Part shown: positions 23,825-35,280 of the stretch, piece after piece
Layout: each line of letters opens with the position of its first letter
Position numbering within the stretch: the stretch's first letter is position 1
Assembly: GCA_022453515.1 (NCBI GenBank)
Contig: JAJNNY010000045.1
Coordinates: 62,001 to 126,000, forward strand
Length of the DNA: 64,000 nt
Origin: Astrocystis sublimbata
Taxonomy: Eukaryota; Ascomycota; Sordariomycetes; Xylariales; Xylariaceae
Direction: 5' to 3'
Notes under the pieces: generated by a model
The model's input: the letters and a program-made list of their open reading frames with translations, nothing else
What the model was told of the DNA's origin: nothing
Database searches by the model: none
Made by a program: the position numbers and the translations under genes

Positions 23825-24632
23825 TTGAGAAGGGTGTCAACTAGGACGATGCGATAGTTCATGATCTTGCCTCGGTATGGGAGTCAATGTTTCAATCTAA
23901 GGCATCTCGGTTGAATATCAATCTTAACTTTTGCTTGACATAGAAGCAGCACATGGGGACCGTTTACGCTTCGCTCTCTACATACATACCTACTGTAATA
24001 GTAGTAGGGTAATTAATGATGCATACAGAAGCATTTGCTGTTGGTTGCAGTCATAACAGATGTAAGCTCCCCTGCATATGTCGTGCTACCAACAATAAGT
24101 ACGATCAAAAGTTGCTGCGCCCGACGTAGCATTGGCCCTCACTGCCACCGCGTTAATAACAGTACAGCACTGCCTACTGATTCCGGCATGATGCTTTTGG
24201 ATCGAGCTGATTGACTTATCACCGCGCCACTATCAACTGCACCGTCAAATCAATGGCCTTCGGCTTCCGAACATGCTTGATAGGACTTTAAGTGGCATTC
24301 GCTGCGACACGAAGCTTCAACAGCAGATGACGCGGTCGTCGACTCGAGTCGGTTCCGCTTTTCACGAGAGCGAATGACAACATGTCCGGTATCTTAAGTT
24401 ATTATTATCATACTCAGTACTGGGATGAATGACTCTAAGTCAATGGCTTGGTGACTATCTACTATATCCCAGTAATATACAGAGAGGCTTTCATGTAAGT
24501 CATCCGTCGGTAGTTAGTAAAGCCCCGAGAAAGCTGAGCAGTATGTATGGAATTAGTAAACTAAATACTAGTAAGAATATACTGCAGTAACCAGTCGTAT
24601 AACTACTCCATTGAGTCCCTAGTGGCAGGAGA
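23825..24632. other. Intergenic between converging SDR and FAD oxidase
   Basis: This is the 808-bp gap between two converging genes. It is AT-rich with a few direct repeats such as CATACATACC. It presumably holds both terminators. I see nothing coding. Confidence 0.5.
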
Positions 24633-26426
24633 CTACGCTTTGGAAAGCAGGAAACCATCGTTCTGTAATTTCTGAAATAGTCCATTGCCATCGTACTTGA
24701 GTGCAATTCGCTTCAGCCTTGCCAGGTTCTCCGATCCGTACGATGCAAGGGGATTCTGGTCCCTCGAAGCATCATTCATAAAGATATGCGGAAGACTAGC
24801 GGAGCGATCTCGCCCCAGAGTTTCCCACGCCTTAGACGTTTCGATGGAAACAGATCGAACTTTGTCATCGTCGGCCGCGTTTTTCCAATCAACGACTGTG
24901 GTCCACCCTATTGAGAGGAATGAGTACCGCTTGGGGTTTCAAAGGTTGGCAAAGCTTACATTGGTGATCCTCGTGTGGAATACCCATCGGGTTGCCTCCT
25001 TTGGCAACCCCCTGGTCTGCCATATTCTTCGGGACGGGCTGAATAGTAAATGTTTGATTGGCCCCTGTGGTGTCTCGCACCTTCTGCGCTCGTACTTTCC
25101 AGAAGTTCCATACGTCCTTGTAAAGCTGACGATCCACTCTGGAACTAGCGGATCTATAATCGTGCCTATACAGAGTGCATGTATTAGCGTGGGCAAGGGT
25201 GCCGCCGCCATCATCATGCTTACCGAAGGGGCTCATCACTAAAGGTGTTGGCTAGGAAGTCTGTCAAGGTCTTGACTGTCCCTTTGATGGGTGGCACCAT
25301 GGATGACGCGTTTTCAAGTTGGTAAAATGGATCGAACGCCGCTGGATGTTCAACTGGAGCTGAATAGATCAAGCCGACGACAGCGCTATCAAGGGACATT
25401 ATCAGGGCGACGGTGGACTTGAGGTCCGAGGCGCCAGCGCTTTGCCACGCAAACATTGCATCGAGAACCTCCTCAGCCTGGTCACCTGGATATGCATCCC
25501 ATCGGTACCAGATGTCTCTGACTGGCACAGTTAACAGATCATAGCGGGTTACGATACCGAAGTTTGGTCCGCCTCCCTTGAGTGCCCAGAAAAGATCGGC
25601 GTTCTGGGAAGCATTTGCGTTGGTAATAGTACCATCGGCTAGGACAATCTGGATTTCACCGATATGAATCAATGTCTTAAAGCCAGGGGTCGTTGGGACA
25701 TATATATATACCTCAAAGTTCTTCACATTATCTGCAGCCAATCCAAACTCCCCGGAGAAGTGGAAGAGGCCACCTGAAGAACTATTAGTCTTGATGAAGC
25801 TTGGTTGTACCTGATCTCGACATACCACCCAATAATAGACCACCAACACCGACGTTAGGGATCCGTCCTCCGATGACGGATGTCTTCTGCTCATCCAACA
25901 TGGCAATGACGCTGCCCCATCGAGCTCCGGGGCCGACGCTGGCGACCGTCTTCGCGTCATTCAAGCTGACCTGGTCTAACTTTTGCAAGTCAAGGAGAAT
26001 TCCATTGCTATTGCTTGACCAGCCGGGGTTTGGAGAGTGTCCCCCGCTACGGGTCGAGAATATAATTTGATAGTGCTGGATAATTTTGATGGCCTTTGAT
26101 ACACCCAGCGCATCGGTTGGCTGGAAAATGCAGTGAGGCTCGGCTACACAACCTAGAGACCTTGGTGAACACTGTTATCATTTGCCACAATGGCAAGAGA
26201 GGGGCCTTCAGACGCACCAATTTTCCCGCACCACAGTCTGATTCAAGGGTCGAACGTGAACATTCTCATCACCCAAACTCAGTTGGCCTACCAAGCACGC
26301 CAGATCAAGCTTTTCACGTGGACCGAGGCTATCTCCGTTGAGCTCGTCATATCTGTTGCTTAGAGTCTGTGAATCCAGCTTCGAAAGTTCAATGTCGCTA
26401 TAGAATAGCGTTAATTCGTCAGCCAT
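24633..26426 (-). CDS. FAD-linked oxidoreductase (berberine-bridge-enzyme family)
   Basis: Six exons, all in phase: 26426-26218, 26160-25826, 25773-25712, 25648-25224, 25165-24960 and 24907-24633 (503 aa). Introns are 52-63 bp. The FAD-binding PCMH/FAD_binding_4 part has TRSGGHS with the flavin-linking His at residue 111, then [11 protein letters not shown] and NVKNFEIVLADG. The position that carries the second flavin-linking Cys in bicovalent enzymes is Pro (RIPNVGVGG), so flavin attachment should be single. The C-terminal BBE segment ends with [17 protein letters not shown] and a [11 protein letters not shown] tail. There is no clear signal peptide from this start; an ATG at 26516 would add 30 residues. 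Such enzymes oxidise alcohols or close rings in secondary metabolism. The gene is intact. Confidence 0.88.
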
Positions 26427-27292
26427 TGTGACTTGACGACCGGGTATGATAGAATTGTTGATGGCAGTGACTTTGGCAAGCCGCTGATGAGGGGTAGTTA
26501 AGTATTCGCGCAGCACCCGTTCATGCGGGCTTTATGTCCTTTGTCCTGTTGAAGCCACACAATGCAGTTGGCTCAGCTTCAGTCATCCGGTGATCCACAA
26601 TACCTATAATAAGACCAATCTACCAAGGGGCGGGGGGGTTGATAACACTAATTCTCACAGCAAAGGGGACTATTAATCCACGCGCCTCTTGGCTAGCTTA
26701 ATATGAAGCCGGCGATTGAAAACATCCCAGAACTCTAGAAGGGAGTCTCAAAAGGAGGCTAGTAAAGCGACAAAGGTGATGATATAGGCGTCATGAAGCC
26801 TTAGCAGTAAGTTCTGGCGGCAAGGAAATGCTAATAATCACATAAGGCGGCCTATCTTATCTCTCAGACCTCTACGGAATGGCTTGCGACAACGTAGTCA
26901 ACTTCGAGGTGAGATTGGTTGACTTGTCAGTCTTTACCTCAACGAGGACAGACTCGATGTTACCAGGTTATGTGCGTGTCTATTCTGACGAGTATGGGGA
27001 CCTCGGGAGGTAGGTTGGTGGGGTCCGTCTGACGAGACTGCTCATAATAGCAACCTGGAACTCTGTTGTCTTAGATAATACCGAATATGCAGGTGGGATC
27101 GACCTGAGTGCTGGATTTTCCGTGTCACCTCGGATGAGCATCTGTCTCATAATTGCAAACATAATTGGTAGAATTGCCACGACTACCAGCCTATCATGCT
27201 TTGTATCTGCCATCCAGCCGGCAGCGACATGCATGTTGAAGCTTTTACTAAACCTAGACGCTGCCCATGTCCGAATTGAACCCAAGCCAGAA
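26427..27292. other. Intergenic, promoter side of FAD oxidase
   Basis: The 866-bp gap upstream of the FAD oxidase and downstream of the next SDR. No gene is visible. It includes a G run at 26631-26638 and AT-rich stretches. Confidence 0.45.
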
Positions 27293-28251
27293 TCAAGCTT
27301 TCTGCACATCATCATGGTCCGTCGACACAATGGCCTCTTCCCACTCCTTCATCAGCTTCTCCGTTCTCGCAATCTTCGCCCGGATGCCATCCATACAATC
27401 GCGGCCGAGCAGGACCCGGATGGGGAACTCCTTCCCCTTCGCGACGCCCGAGTCCGTGAGCACGTCCACGATGACCTTCGCACCCTTCGCGACGTCGCCG
27501 GGCTGGTTGTTGTTGTACTGATCCAGCGCCTGGCCCGTCTTCTCGACGCCTGTCCCCTTGTACTCGGCGTCCAAGGGGTTCGAGACGACCTTTCGGTTGC
27601 CGCCGCCTTCGTTTAGGAACCCGGTGCGGAAGTAGCCCGGCTCGACCACCGTGGCGTGGATGCCGAGTTCCTTGACTTCTTCGTGCACGCTCTCGGTGAA
27701 GCCTGTGACTGCCCACTGTGATGGGTTGCGTTAACCTCGCTGTTTCAATGCAGGTAGGTACCCAGGTACTATCACAACAAGCAGGAAGTACGACGCACCT
27801 TCGCAGCAGCGTAATGCGAAAAGGCCGCGCCACCGTGCCACGAGCCGATACTGCCAAAGTTTGCGATATAGCCCGACTTTCTCGGTCTTAGATAGGCGAT
27901 CTGGAGCCGCGTCAAGTTCATGATGGCCAGAACGTTCAGATTTATGCTGTCGAATGCGTCCTTGGCACTCGCTCCCTCGACCGGGCCCTGGAGGATAAAT
28001 CCAGGGGCATTGATGAAGTGTGTGATCTTGCCATACTTGTCGATCGCCTTCTGGAATGCTGCACTTATCGTCGCATCTTCACTCGTAACGTCGAGATCTA
28101 GTAGCATGGCGCCCTGCGACGCGAGGTCCTTTATGGATGTCCCGCGCCGAGAGGAGGCGACGACTGCATCGCCGCGTCGCAACGCCTCGAGTGCAATGTA
28201 CTTGCCGAAGCCGCTGCTGGCGCCTGTGATGAACCACACGTTTCCGGTCAT
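27293..28251 (-). CDS. Classical short-chain dehydrogenase/reductase
   Basis: Two exons, 28251-27799 and 27715-27293, around an 83-bp intron (donor GTGCGT, acceptor CACAG) give 291 aa. The cofactor motif TGASSGFG is at residues 9-16, which starts almost at the N-terminus, so the start is firm. NAPG stands where NNAG is usual. The catalytic pair is Tyr147 and Lys151 (HYAAAK). After the splice WAVTGFTESVHEEV and EPGYFRTGF follow, as in the fungal classical SDRs annotated as oxidoreductases or ketoreductases. It probably uses NADP(H), since the segment after beta-strand 2 reads SSRRG. It sits among other redox genes on the same strand. The exact substrate cannot be deduced. Confidence 0.88.
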
Positions 28252-29024
28252 GATGTAGAGTTCTTTGAGTCAATGGAGTAGAATAATTGGTATGTGATTA
28301 ACAAAGGCTAAAGTTATAAGTAGAAGGTACTAGGTACGCTTTGATCGATGTTCAGAGTCTGGTGCTTTGTTGATAGGTATTATATCGACGTGCCGCGACG
28401 TGACATTATATACAGCAGCACTCATCCACTCCATCAAGATATCTGAGATCTATTAAGTCCGTAGATCCGTGGATCTTGTCCGCGCAGCATGCGAGGCATG
28501 CACCCAGTGATCGAACATACATACATACATACCTACATATAGGTAAGTTCCAAATGATCTTCTAGTACCCCTTTGCGCATCATCGCAGGTTGGTGGTCCA
28601 AACTCCAAACTCCGGTCCTGCGCTGGTCCAAGTGCCCCTCTAAACCCCGACCCGACCAAATGCTCAGGGCCTAGCGTAGGTTTTTCGGCGTTTAGATTCC
28701 ATCGCCGATATACCTACTGAAAACTCGCCAAGTCCCAATTGCCCGCTCAATATTTAGGACAAATGAGTAGTTGCGTGGCAGATAAGCAAGCAGATGGCAA
28801 TCAAGTAATCAGATGCGGTGATGTTAATTATCAACAGTTTGTACGTATTCTAAATCCTAAATTCTCACTTCTAAACACCCAACGCCCCAGACCCCGAAAA
28901 CCTCAACCTCCCTACCTAAGAATTTACAAAATCGCGCTCGACCGGATGAGTAGGGATTCATCAATCAAATACAGACCGCCCAAACCCCGTAAAATAATTT
29001 ACATGTCATCCTCGATGAACCACA
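28252..29024. other. Intergenic between SDR and FAD monooxygenase
   Basis: The 773-bp gap holds the SDR promoter and the 3' end of the monooxygenase gene. There are CATA repeats at about 28,511-28,530. No coding signal is seen. Confidence 0.45.
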
Positions 29025-30515
29025 TCACGCATGCACCCAGGGCACCTTCCCCGACTTGAGGTCCGCCTGGATGAAGTCGAACTTATGCATGCCGTTCACA
29101 AACCCATTGCTTATCTTCCCCACGAGCTTCTCCTCGGGCATCATCCAGGGAAAGACGACGTCGCCAATGAACCACGACATGTAGCTGTCCCACGTGTTCA
29201 CGCGGATCATGCGCGCCGCCATATCGCACACAGTCTTGGACTCGGCCCGGCGGACGTTCTGGTAACCTTCTAACACGCCATCCAGCGTCTCCATATCTGG
29301 GCTGGCGTTCTCCTTGAGCATCTCATGCAGCTTGTTGACGAGCACAATGGCGGATTGTATGCCGTTATTGACACCCAGCCCCGCGGCCGCCGTCATCTGC
29401 GCGCACGAGTCGCCCGCCAGCACGATGCGGCCGTGGTGCCAGTGCTTCAGCAGGCCCTCGGGCTGGTTGACGAGGCGCGTCCACTCGGCGTTCTTGTATA
29501 GTTCTTTGAACGACAGGTTGGGCATGACCATAACGTCCGAGAAGGCCTCGACGAACTCGGCGACCTCTTCCTTGGAATACTCCTGCTTGCGCTCCGTGGC
29601 GGGGGCGGGCAGCTTGCGGTATATGCCGAAGTGCATGCGTGTCTCGTCGGCCGAGATCTGCGAGCTCATGTAGGTCCCGTGCGTCTCGTAAAACGTGTTG
29701 ATTTCGGCGTTGGGAAGACGCTTTGCTCGGCCGTACTGCGTCGTCGGAAATGCGTTAGTCAAAATATTCTTGGCTCGCAATTGAAGGTTTATGCCGCTCG
29801 CGCTAATGTAGGGAAGCAATTGCTGCTCTAAAGAAATTCGCTTATCACATACCATGATCTGGTAGTTGGCTACCATAGGGTCTTCGTCTTTGGCAATGTC
29901 GTTCCCGGCCTCTTTCGCCAGTTGTTGCATGAACCCCCGAGTTTGCGAGTGTATGCCGTCGGCGCCGACGACAATGGAGCCCTCCTCGACGCTGCCATCA
30001 GAGAGACGGACCCGCACACCGCTCTCTGTCATCTCGATCTTCTTGATCTCTACGCCTGTGCGGATTATCGACTCGTCCCCTCCCAGGCCATCGAGTAATG
30101 TCTGAACCAACCCCGGGCGAGGGAAGTTCATGCAGGGGTAACCGTGGCTATGTCTAATGTTAGTGCATGGCGGAATGGAAGATGTTGTTGAACGTTACAG
30201 AGTCACATACTTCGTGTTAAGGTGTTTGAAGATTGACCCAGATCGAATTTGCGTTCCGTCGAGTTTGATGCTCGTCTTGTCGTCTACGGGTATGTAGCGA
30301 CCCTCGCAAGCGTCGAGGAGCCCCAGCTGGTCCATGACTCGTACATTGTGCGACCAGAGCATGATGCCTGCTCCCGAATCCGACATGATGGTGGGATACC
30401 GCTCGAGGACGACGAAGTCTACGTCTGCCCTTTTGAAGCCATTGGCGAGGGCGAGGCCAACAGGGCCACCCCCTATGATGATGGCTCGGAATTTGCCTTC
30501 GTTGGTCGGCGCCAT
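29025..30515 (-). CDS. FAD-dependent monooxygenase (PHBH/salicylate-hydroxylase type)
   Basis: Two exons, 30515-30211 and 30147-29025, with a 63-bp intron (GTATGT donor, ACATAG acceptor) give 475 aa. The FAD/NADH motif GGGPVG is at about residues 15-20, followed by a fitting ER at the end of strand 2. GADGIHSQTRG is the conserved DG-type motif. The second flavin motif reads LAGDSCAQMTAAAGLGVNNGIQ, where many relatives have GDAAH. The enzyme should insert one oxygen from O2 into an aromatic or isoprenoid substrate with NAD(P)H. The C-terminal part has hydrophobic, Trp-rich stretches typical of PaxM-like fungal monooxygenases. The start at MAPTNEG is chosen because the FAD fold begins right after it. 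It is the largest redox enzyme of the cluster. Confidence 0.88.
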
Positions 30516-32163
30516 GGTCAACCTTTTTCTTAGGAGTGTGGATGACTGAAGTTGTAGATCAAGGTAGGTATGTTCAGAGGGAAGGAAGTATTGGCAAGGA
30601 GGTGAGGTAAAGTATAATATGGCCTGTGTGATGGGACATATAAGTCGCTGGCTGTTGAGATGGACGCCAAAGGGATGTTCCAAGGACTGTATCTACCAGT
30701 TTGTGATGTGTGATGAATGTACTGGTAGTCTGAGTGAGCTATCACACGAGAGATGATTCGAAGGCCTTTTATAAGAAAGACCTCACCGACTCTGCGTACT
30801 CATGACCAGACATCCAGAGTCGTTTATGCCTCTGCTGGTCATGTCGTCGTCCTTGTCCTTAGCGTTAGCTTTCCTAATTGGGAAGCATTTTGCGCCTGCA
30901 CTAGCGTAGCCGGCTCTTAAGGCTGTTTGTTAGCTGGAGTGGAGTCTCCAATGCCCAAGCCCCAGGGTGCTAGGGCAGGGAACTCGATCACTTGTGACTC
31001 TTATCATCATCACGATCAGGAGATCTTAATCGGAGCAGATTGATATGGCTGAAATTAGTTTTCGGGTGCGTGTGACGTGGTTGACTCTGTGCTTACTCGT
31101 TCTCAATACTTGCGGCAACCGGGACACTAGTACGCAGCGGAAACGAAATATTGGCATCGAAAGCGAATATCGAGAGTCTCTGTCTCACAAGGTATTATAA
31201 GCCTCACTTAGCCGAGCTGTAATTATTTACGATATGCACAGATAGCGAGCGGAACCTCGCAGATTACATTGATGACATGTTTTGAATCACCCTATTCAAG
31301 TAGGGATTCGAGGAGTAGTTCTTGGGGTGTTTCTTGGGTGTTTTCTTGGACCAATACTGTATGTATGGACTGGGTATTTTTAGACTACCGGGCCCTAGCA
31401 CAAAGAAGCTGGAGGACTTCGGGAGGTTTTCCAATGTGCGAGGTGCCTTGGCGAAGGCGACGCTAGCCAACCTACGAGGTCGGGGGTGGCTTTCACACAC
31501 ACTTAGGTAAAGTCATGCATCCGAGCGGAGGAATTGTTCTCCCCGTCCCACGAGGTCTCCGAGAGTCTTGATCTATCTCGATTTCGGAAATAACTCATGT
31601 GTGAATGATATGTGTACCGCCTTCTTCACACAAGCAACTCTCATGCTCCATGTCACGATCTATCCATTCCCTTGGCCCGTGCTTTCTTGACTCATGTTCA
31701 AGGTACCATCCCTTTTCCTTTTCTTTCCCATTTCTGCTATCTCGATTGTAAACATAAAATTAAATGACGCAAAGGAAACCTTTTGCTTTCATCCTCACAG
31801 CTGTCAAATAATTGAAGCAAAGATCTTTCCAAACGTGACCAGGTCCCTTGCCCCAGTCGTCATGCCGAACTGCTCTCCACTGAGTCAGGAGAGTATATTC
31901 ACAATGGTACTTCATTAATGCGAGCTGCCTATCAGTTGATACAGAACTCGAATGGTACTTCAGCATGCTCGCCAGTAGTTAAATATACAAATCATAGCGT
32001 TCCATTCTCTCCTTCCGGCAAAATGGGCCGGTGCTGCATTGGCTTTCAGCCGCCATGCGGCTCGTCAATATTATACTGAGGTCAACGTCGAGCTACCACG
32101 AGAATGAATATCTCAAAACCGCCACAACACATTTGTGATCCCGTAAGATAGACAATCGTCAAG
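30516..32163. other. Intergenic 1.6 kb upstream of monooxygenase and DUF8021 gene
   Basis: This is a divergent gap between the monooxygenase (minus) and the secreted protein gene (plus). It contains only short frames, for example a 78-codon minus frame at 31264-31500 without recognisable features. Promoters of both genes must lie here. Confidence 0.45.
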
Positions 32164-33015
32164 ATGAAGTACCTCCCATTCCTCCTCCTACCAGCAACAG
32201 CCGCCAAACACTTCCACTTCCAGAACCAAACCTGCGACAGGGCGTTGCTCCAACAAGCCACAGCGCGATACATCGCGGCGCAAAGCACAGGACAAGCCCA
32301 ATGGCTCTCGACCCTCCTCGCCCCCAACGCAACCCTGATCGAGAACAACGAAGCCGTCTCCATCGCTGAAAGCATCGTGCTAAACCAGGCCCTCCCCATC
32401 GCGCACGCGCACCACATCTACGACACGGCCGCCTGCGCGACCTTCTCGGAGCTCATAAGCCTTTCGCCCGGGCCTGGCTACCAGATCGGCACGCAGCTCC
32501 GTCTCGATTCCACCACGGGGAAGATTGGGAAAATCGACAGCATAGTGACGACCGCGGGCGATCTATACTTCAACACCACGCACGCGTTGCACTATCTCCT
32601 GCGCGAAGACTGGGGGCCCATCCGCGCCGCAGACCGGGACTCGCGCGCCGCAATCCAAGCCGCGGCCGACGCTTACTACGCGTATTTCAGCGACGGCTCG
32701 ACGGTCGTGCCGTGGGGGACGCCGTGCGACCGTCTCGAGGGCGGCGCTTACATGGGGCCGGGACTCGGCAACGACACGTGCGATGCGGGCTTGCCGCCTT
32801 TTGCGGTCGAGATGAAGGAGCGTAGGTACGTGGTTGACGAAGTCGTCGGGTCGGTGAATATCCTGAGCGAGTTTGGGATTCTGGGCCCCGATAGCCATGA
32901 GTTTAGGGTTGAGAAGGGCCGCATTCGCTGGATCCATGCTATGACGTTTTGTAAGGGGACGGTGAATTGCGATGCCCCCGAGTTTCCGGGGTTGGGCGAG
33001 GAGGTGGGGTGGTGA
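32164..33015 (+). CDS. Secreted DUF8021-like protein (NTF2/SnoaL-like)
   Basis: A single exon of 283 aa. It starts MKYLPFLLLPATAA, a clear signal peptide with a probable cut before KHFHF. The mature part contains several NXS/T sites and Cys residues (TCDRALL, AACATF, GTPCDRLEGG, DTCDAGLP, TFCKGTVNC) expected to form disulfides. The region around VVDEVVGSVNILSEFG and HEFRVEKGRIRWIHAMT matches the pattern of fungal secreted DUF8021 proteins, with their cone-shaped SnoaL-like fold. Function is unknown. Some clusters carry such proteins as isomerases or cyclases, which is possible here because it follows the redox genes. It is intact. Confidence 0.75.
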   Translation: MKYLPFLLLPATAAKHFHFQNQTCDRALLQQATARYIAAQSTGQAQWLSTLLAPNATLIENNEAVSIAESIVLNQALPIAHAHHIYDTAACATFSELISLSPGPGYQIGTQLRLDSTTGKIGKIDSIVTTAGDLYFNTTHALHYLLREDWGPIRAADRDSRAAIQAAADAYYAYFSDGSTVVPWGTPCDRLEGGAYMGPGLGNDTCDAGLPPFAVEMKERRYVVDEVVGSVNILSEFGILGPDSHEFRVEKGRIRWIHAMTFCKGTVNCDAPEFPGLGEEVGW

Positions 33016-33246
33016 GTGAGTTTGATATGTGCTAGGATAGGTAGGTAGGTATGTAGGGCAGTATGTCAGTTGCATAAACGGATAACTTTGTCTTGCAAAT
33101 GGGTTGGAGATTAATAGTATATACGAGAAGTGAAGGGGTACTGTCATCTTCCAGCTCTTGCCATACTTGACACCAGCGCACTATATACAGCTCACGAGGA
33201 GTCCGATCTGGAAATCGTCAAATTGCCTGCCATTCCCATCTCGCAT

Positions 33247-33532
<286 letters not shown>

Positions 33533-33533
33533 C

Positions 33534-33551
33534 GTTTTCCCAGATGCCAAG
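33534..33551 (+). repeat. Left terminal inverted repeat of the island
   Basis: GTTTTCCCAGATGCCAAG on the plus strand. The minus-strand sequence at 53042-53025 is GTTTTACAAAATGCCAAG, a match at 15 of 18 positions. One base (C) separates it from the left heptamer. Confidence 0.65.
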
Positions 33552-34607
33552 CCCCCGACGAATCAGGTTTAGCGCTATCGCCCCTCTATCTCAGGCTCGG
33601 CTCAGTCAGTCGTCAGGCCATTGACTGAGGACATGATTTATGTCGGATTTATGCAGAGGGAAAACGGTGCCACAAAACCGTCTCATTTCACCGTCAACGG
33701 AATCATTTACATAGCTGAAAACGTCTTTACCTTGCCACCCGCATATACGAAACGTTAGGATTGTTCAAAAAACATGTTTCGAGGACGTAACAAAGACGAA
33801 CTGCGATATAAATTCACCAGTCCCCTTTAGCCCTCCTCTTGGGCAAAGGTAGAAAAATAAAAAAACTTACGTAGACCGTAGAGATCGCCTTGCAAGCATA
33901 TCACAGCAATACATACGTTCATATTGAAAACCATCGATTGCTCCAAACCTCTTCACTTCGTGGCCGATAGCTTTTGAGACTATGTGAAAAGTTGGTAAAA
34001 ACCATAGAAGTCTCGAGGAATAGAAGCGCCACTATTGAGTAGCAGGTGTTTAACTGTTGAGATACATCTACTCCAGCAATATCACGAGTATCAAAGACAC
34101 CGCTCATTTCAGCCAGCAACAACTAAATTATGGTGTCTTGCCTATCTCTTGCCAGCGACCAAAAACGAGACTGCCGAACTTCTCAAACTATTATCGACTT
34201 TCTCATCAAGGAACAAGGGCGTAATCCTGGCCTCGTGCTTATTGGATGCCAACGACGTCCGGCCATGTTGAGTATTTTTCGAGTTAGGCTGACTTGTTTG
34301 TCTTTGTTCTTTGCAAAACAAGGTGTATTGACAGGGTGACTTCCCAGTGGGTGACTGACTTCCTGAGGAAGTCAGCAGAGTGGCATGAGTGGCTAGGTCG
34401 GGGCTCTGCGTAGTGGTCCAACATCGAGGCTGTGCTGAAGAAGGTCGTAAGGGATTGGGATAGGGATGAAACGAGACTGCCAAAAAACCCGGTTTATTCG
34501 GCTAAGACCACTATTTAGGAAGTATACAAATAGCTCGCAAATTCTTTTTCTGAAATAAAACCAGACCCTACGTTCGCTTGCCGAATGAACACGAGATAAA
34601 ACAGCAA
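33552..34607. other. Left end region of the island, non-coding
   Basis: No gene is visible. At 34299-34344 there is a segment that recurs inverted at 52659-52701. Near 34,341-34,374 is a palindromic patch TGACTTCCTGAGGAAGTCA, with further copies of GACTTCC beside it, as expected for ends of a small Tc1/mariner-like or MITE insertion. Confidence 0.45.
34299..34344 (-). repeat. Subterminal repeat, inverted copy at 52659-52701
   Basis: Read on the minus strand it starts GGAAGTCACCCTGTCAATAC and continues through an AAAGAAC/AAGACA stretch. The plus strand at 52659-52701 starts GGAAGTCACCCCATCAATAC and continues the same way with a few differences and a short gap. The pair is inverted relative to each other, like the outer terminal repeats. 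Confidence 0.6.
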
Positions 34608-34928
34608 CTATATGCGCTTTTGAAACAGTACCTGTTCCGCCTCCTCGTGCTTCCCCAGATCACGAAGGACACCGGCGAGGTTATTCATGCTGGTAAGTGT
34701 ATCGGGATTCTCTCGGCCTAGTACTTTTTCCCTCAGCTTTAGTGTCTCCCGGTACATCGTTTCGGCCTGCTCGTACCTCCCCTGGTTGTCGAGGACGCCG
34801 GCAAGGTGATTCATGCTGGTGAGTGTAGACGGATTCTCTCGGCCCAGTACTTTTTCCCTCAGCTCTAGTGTCTGGCGATATAAATGTTCCGCGTCGCTGT
34901 GAAAACGGTCGATGACGAAGCCGCTCAA
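34608..34928 (-). pseudogene. Fragment with kinesin-light-chain-type TPR repeats
   Basis: An open frame of 106 codons carrying two and a half 42-residue TPR units (AEHLYRQTLELREKVLGREN, then AETMYRETLKLREKVLGREN). The 126-bp units are also visible as direct repeats in the DNA. TPRs of this type usually form the C-terminal sensor of fungal NB-ARC or NACHT receptors. No NB-ARC, no effector domain and no convincing start are found next to it, so this is a leftover of a larger receptor gene, either brought in by the element or truncated in place. Confidence 0.6.
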
Positions 34929-35280
34929 GCGTCCCCAACCCCATTTTAAGTGTTAATAGTTATGGATAATACATTTAATAGAACACTACGGGATGTCCAA
35001 TCCTTACGAAGAATTACATTATAACTCTATTACTATGGACACGGCAATTGGCTGTTACAACCGCCCGCTTCTTCGTAGCTCCTCTCGGACCCAGACTGTC
35101 GGGTCGAGCGGTTTCCAACAAGAAACAGTATATATAGCCCATGCCATCTATACTTCTGAAATGCCCTTCCGCTTTCGAGCCTAATAGAGAAGGACACCTA
35201 CGTATTATTGCCCTAGGTTTTGCAGACTTAGAGACAATAGTGCCGCTCAAAAATCAAGAGGTCGGTAAGAAGCAGACACT
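34929..35280. other. Spacer between TPR fragment and Rsm1-like gene
   Basis: 350 bp, AT-rich on the left. I see nothing coding that I can support. Confidence 0.4.
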
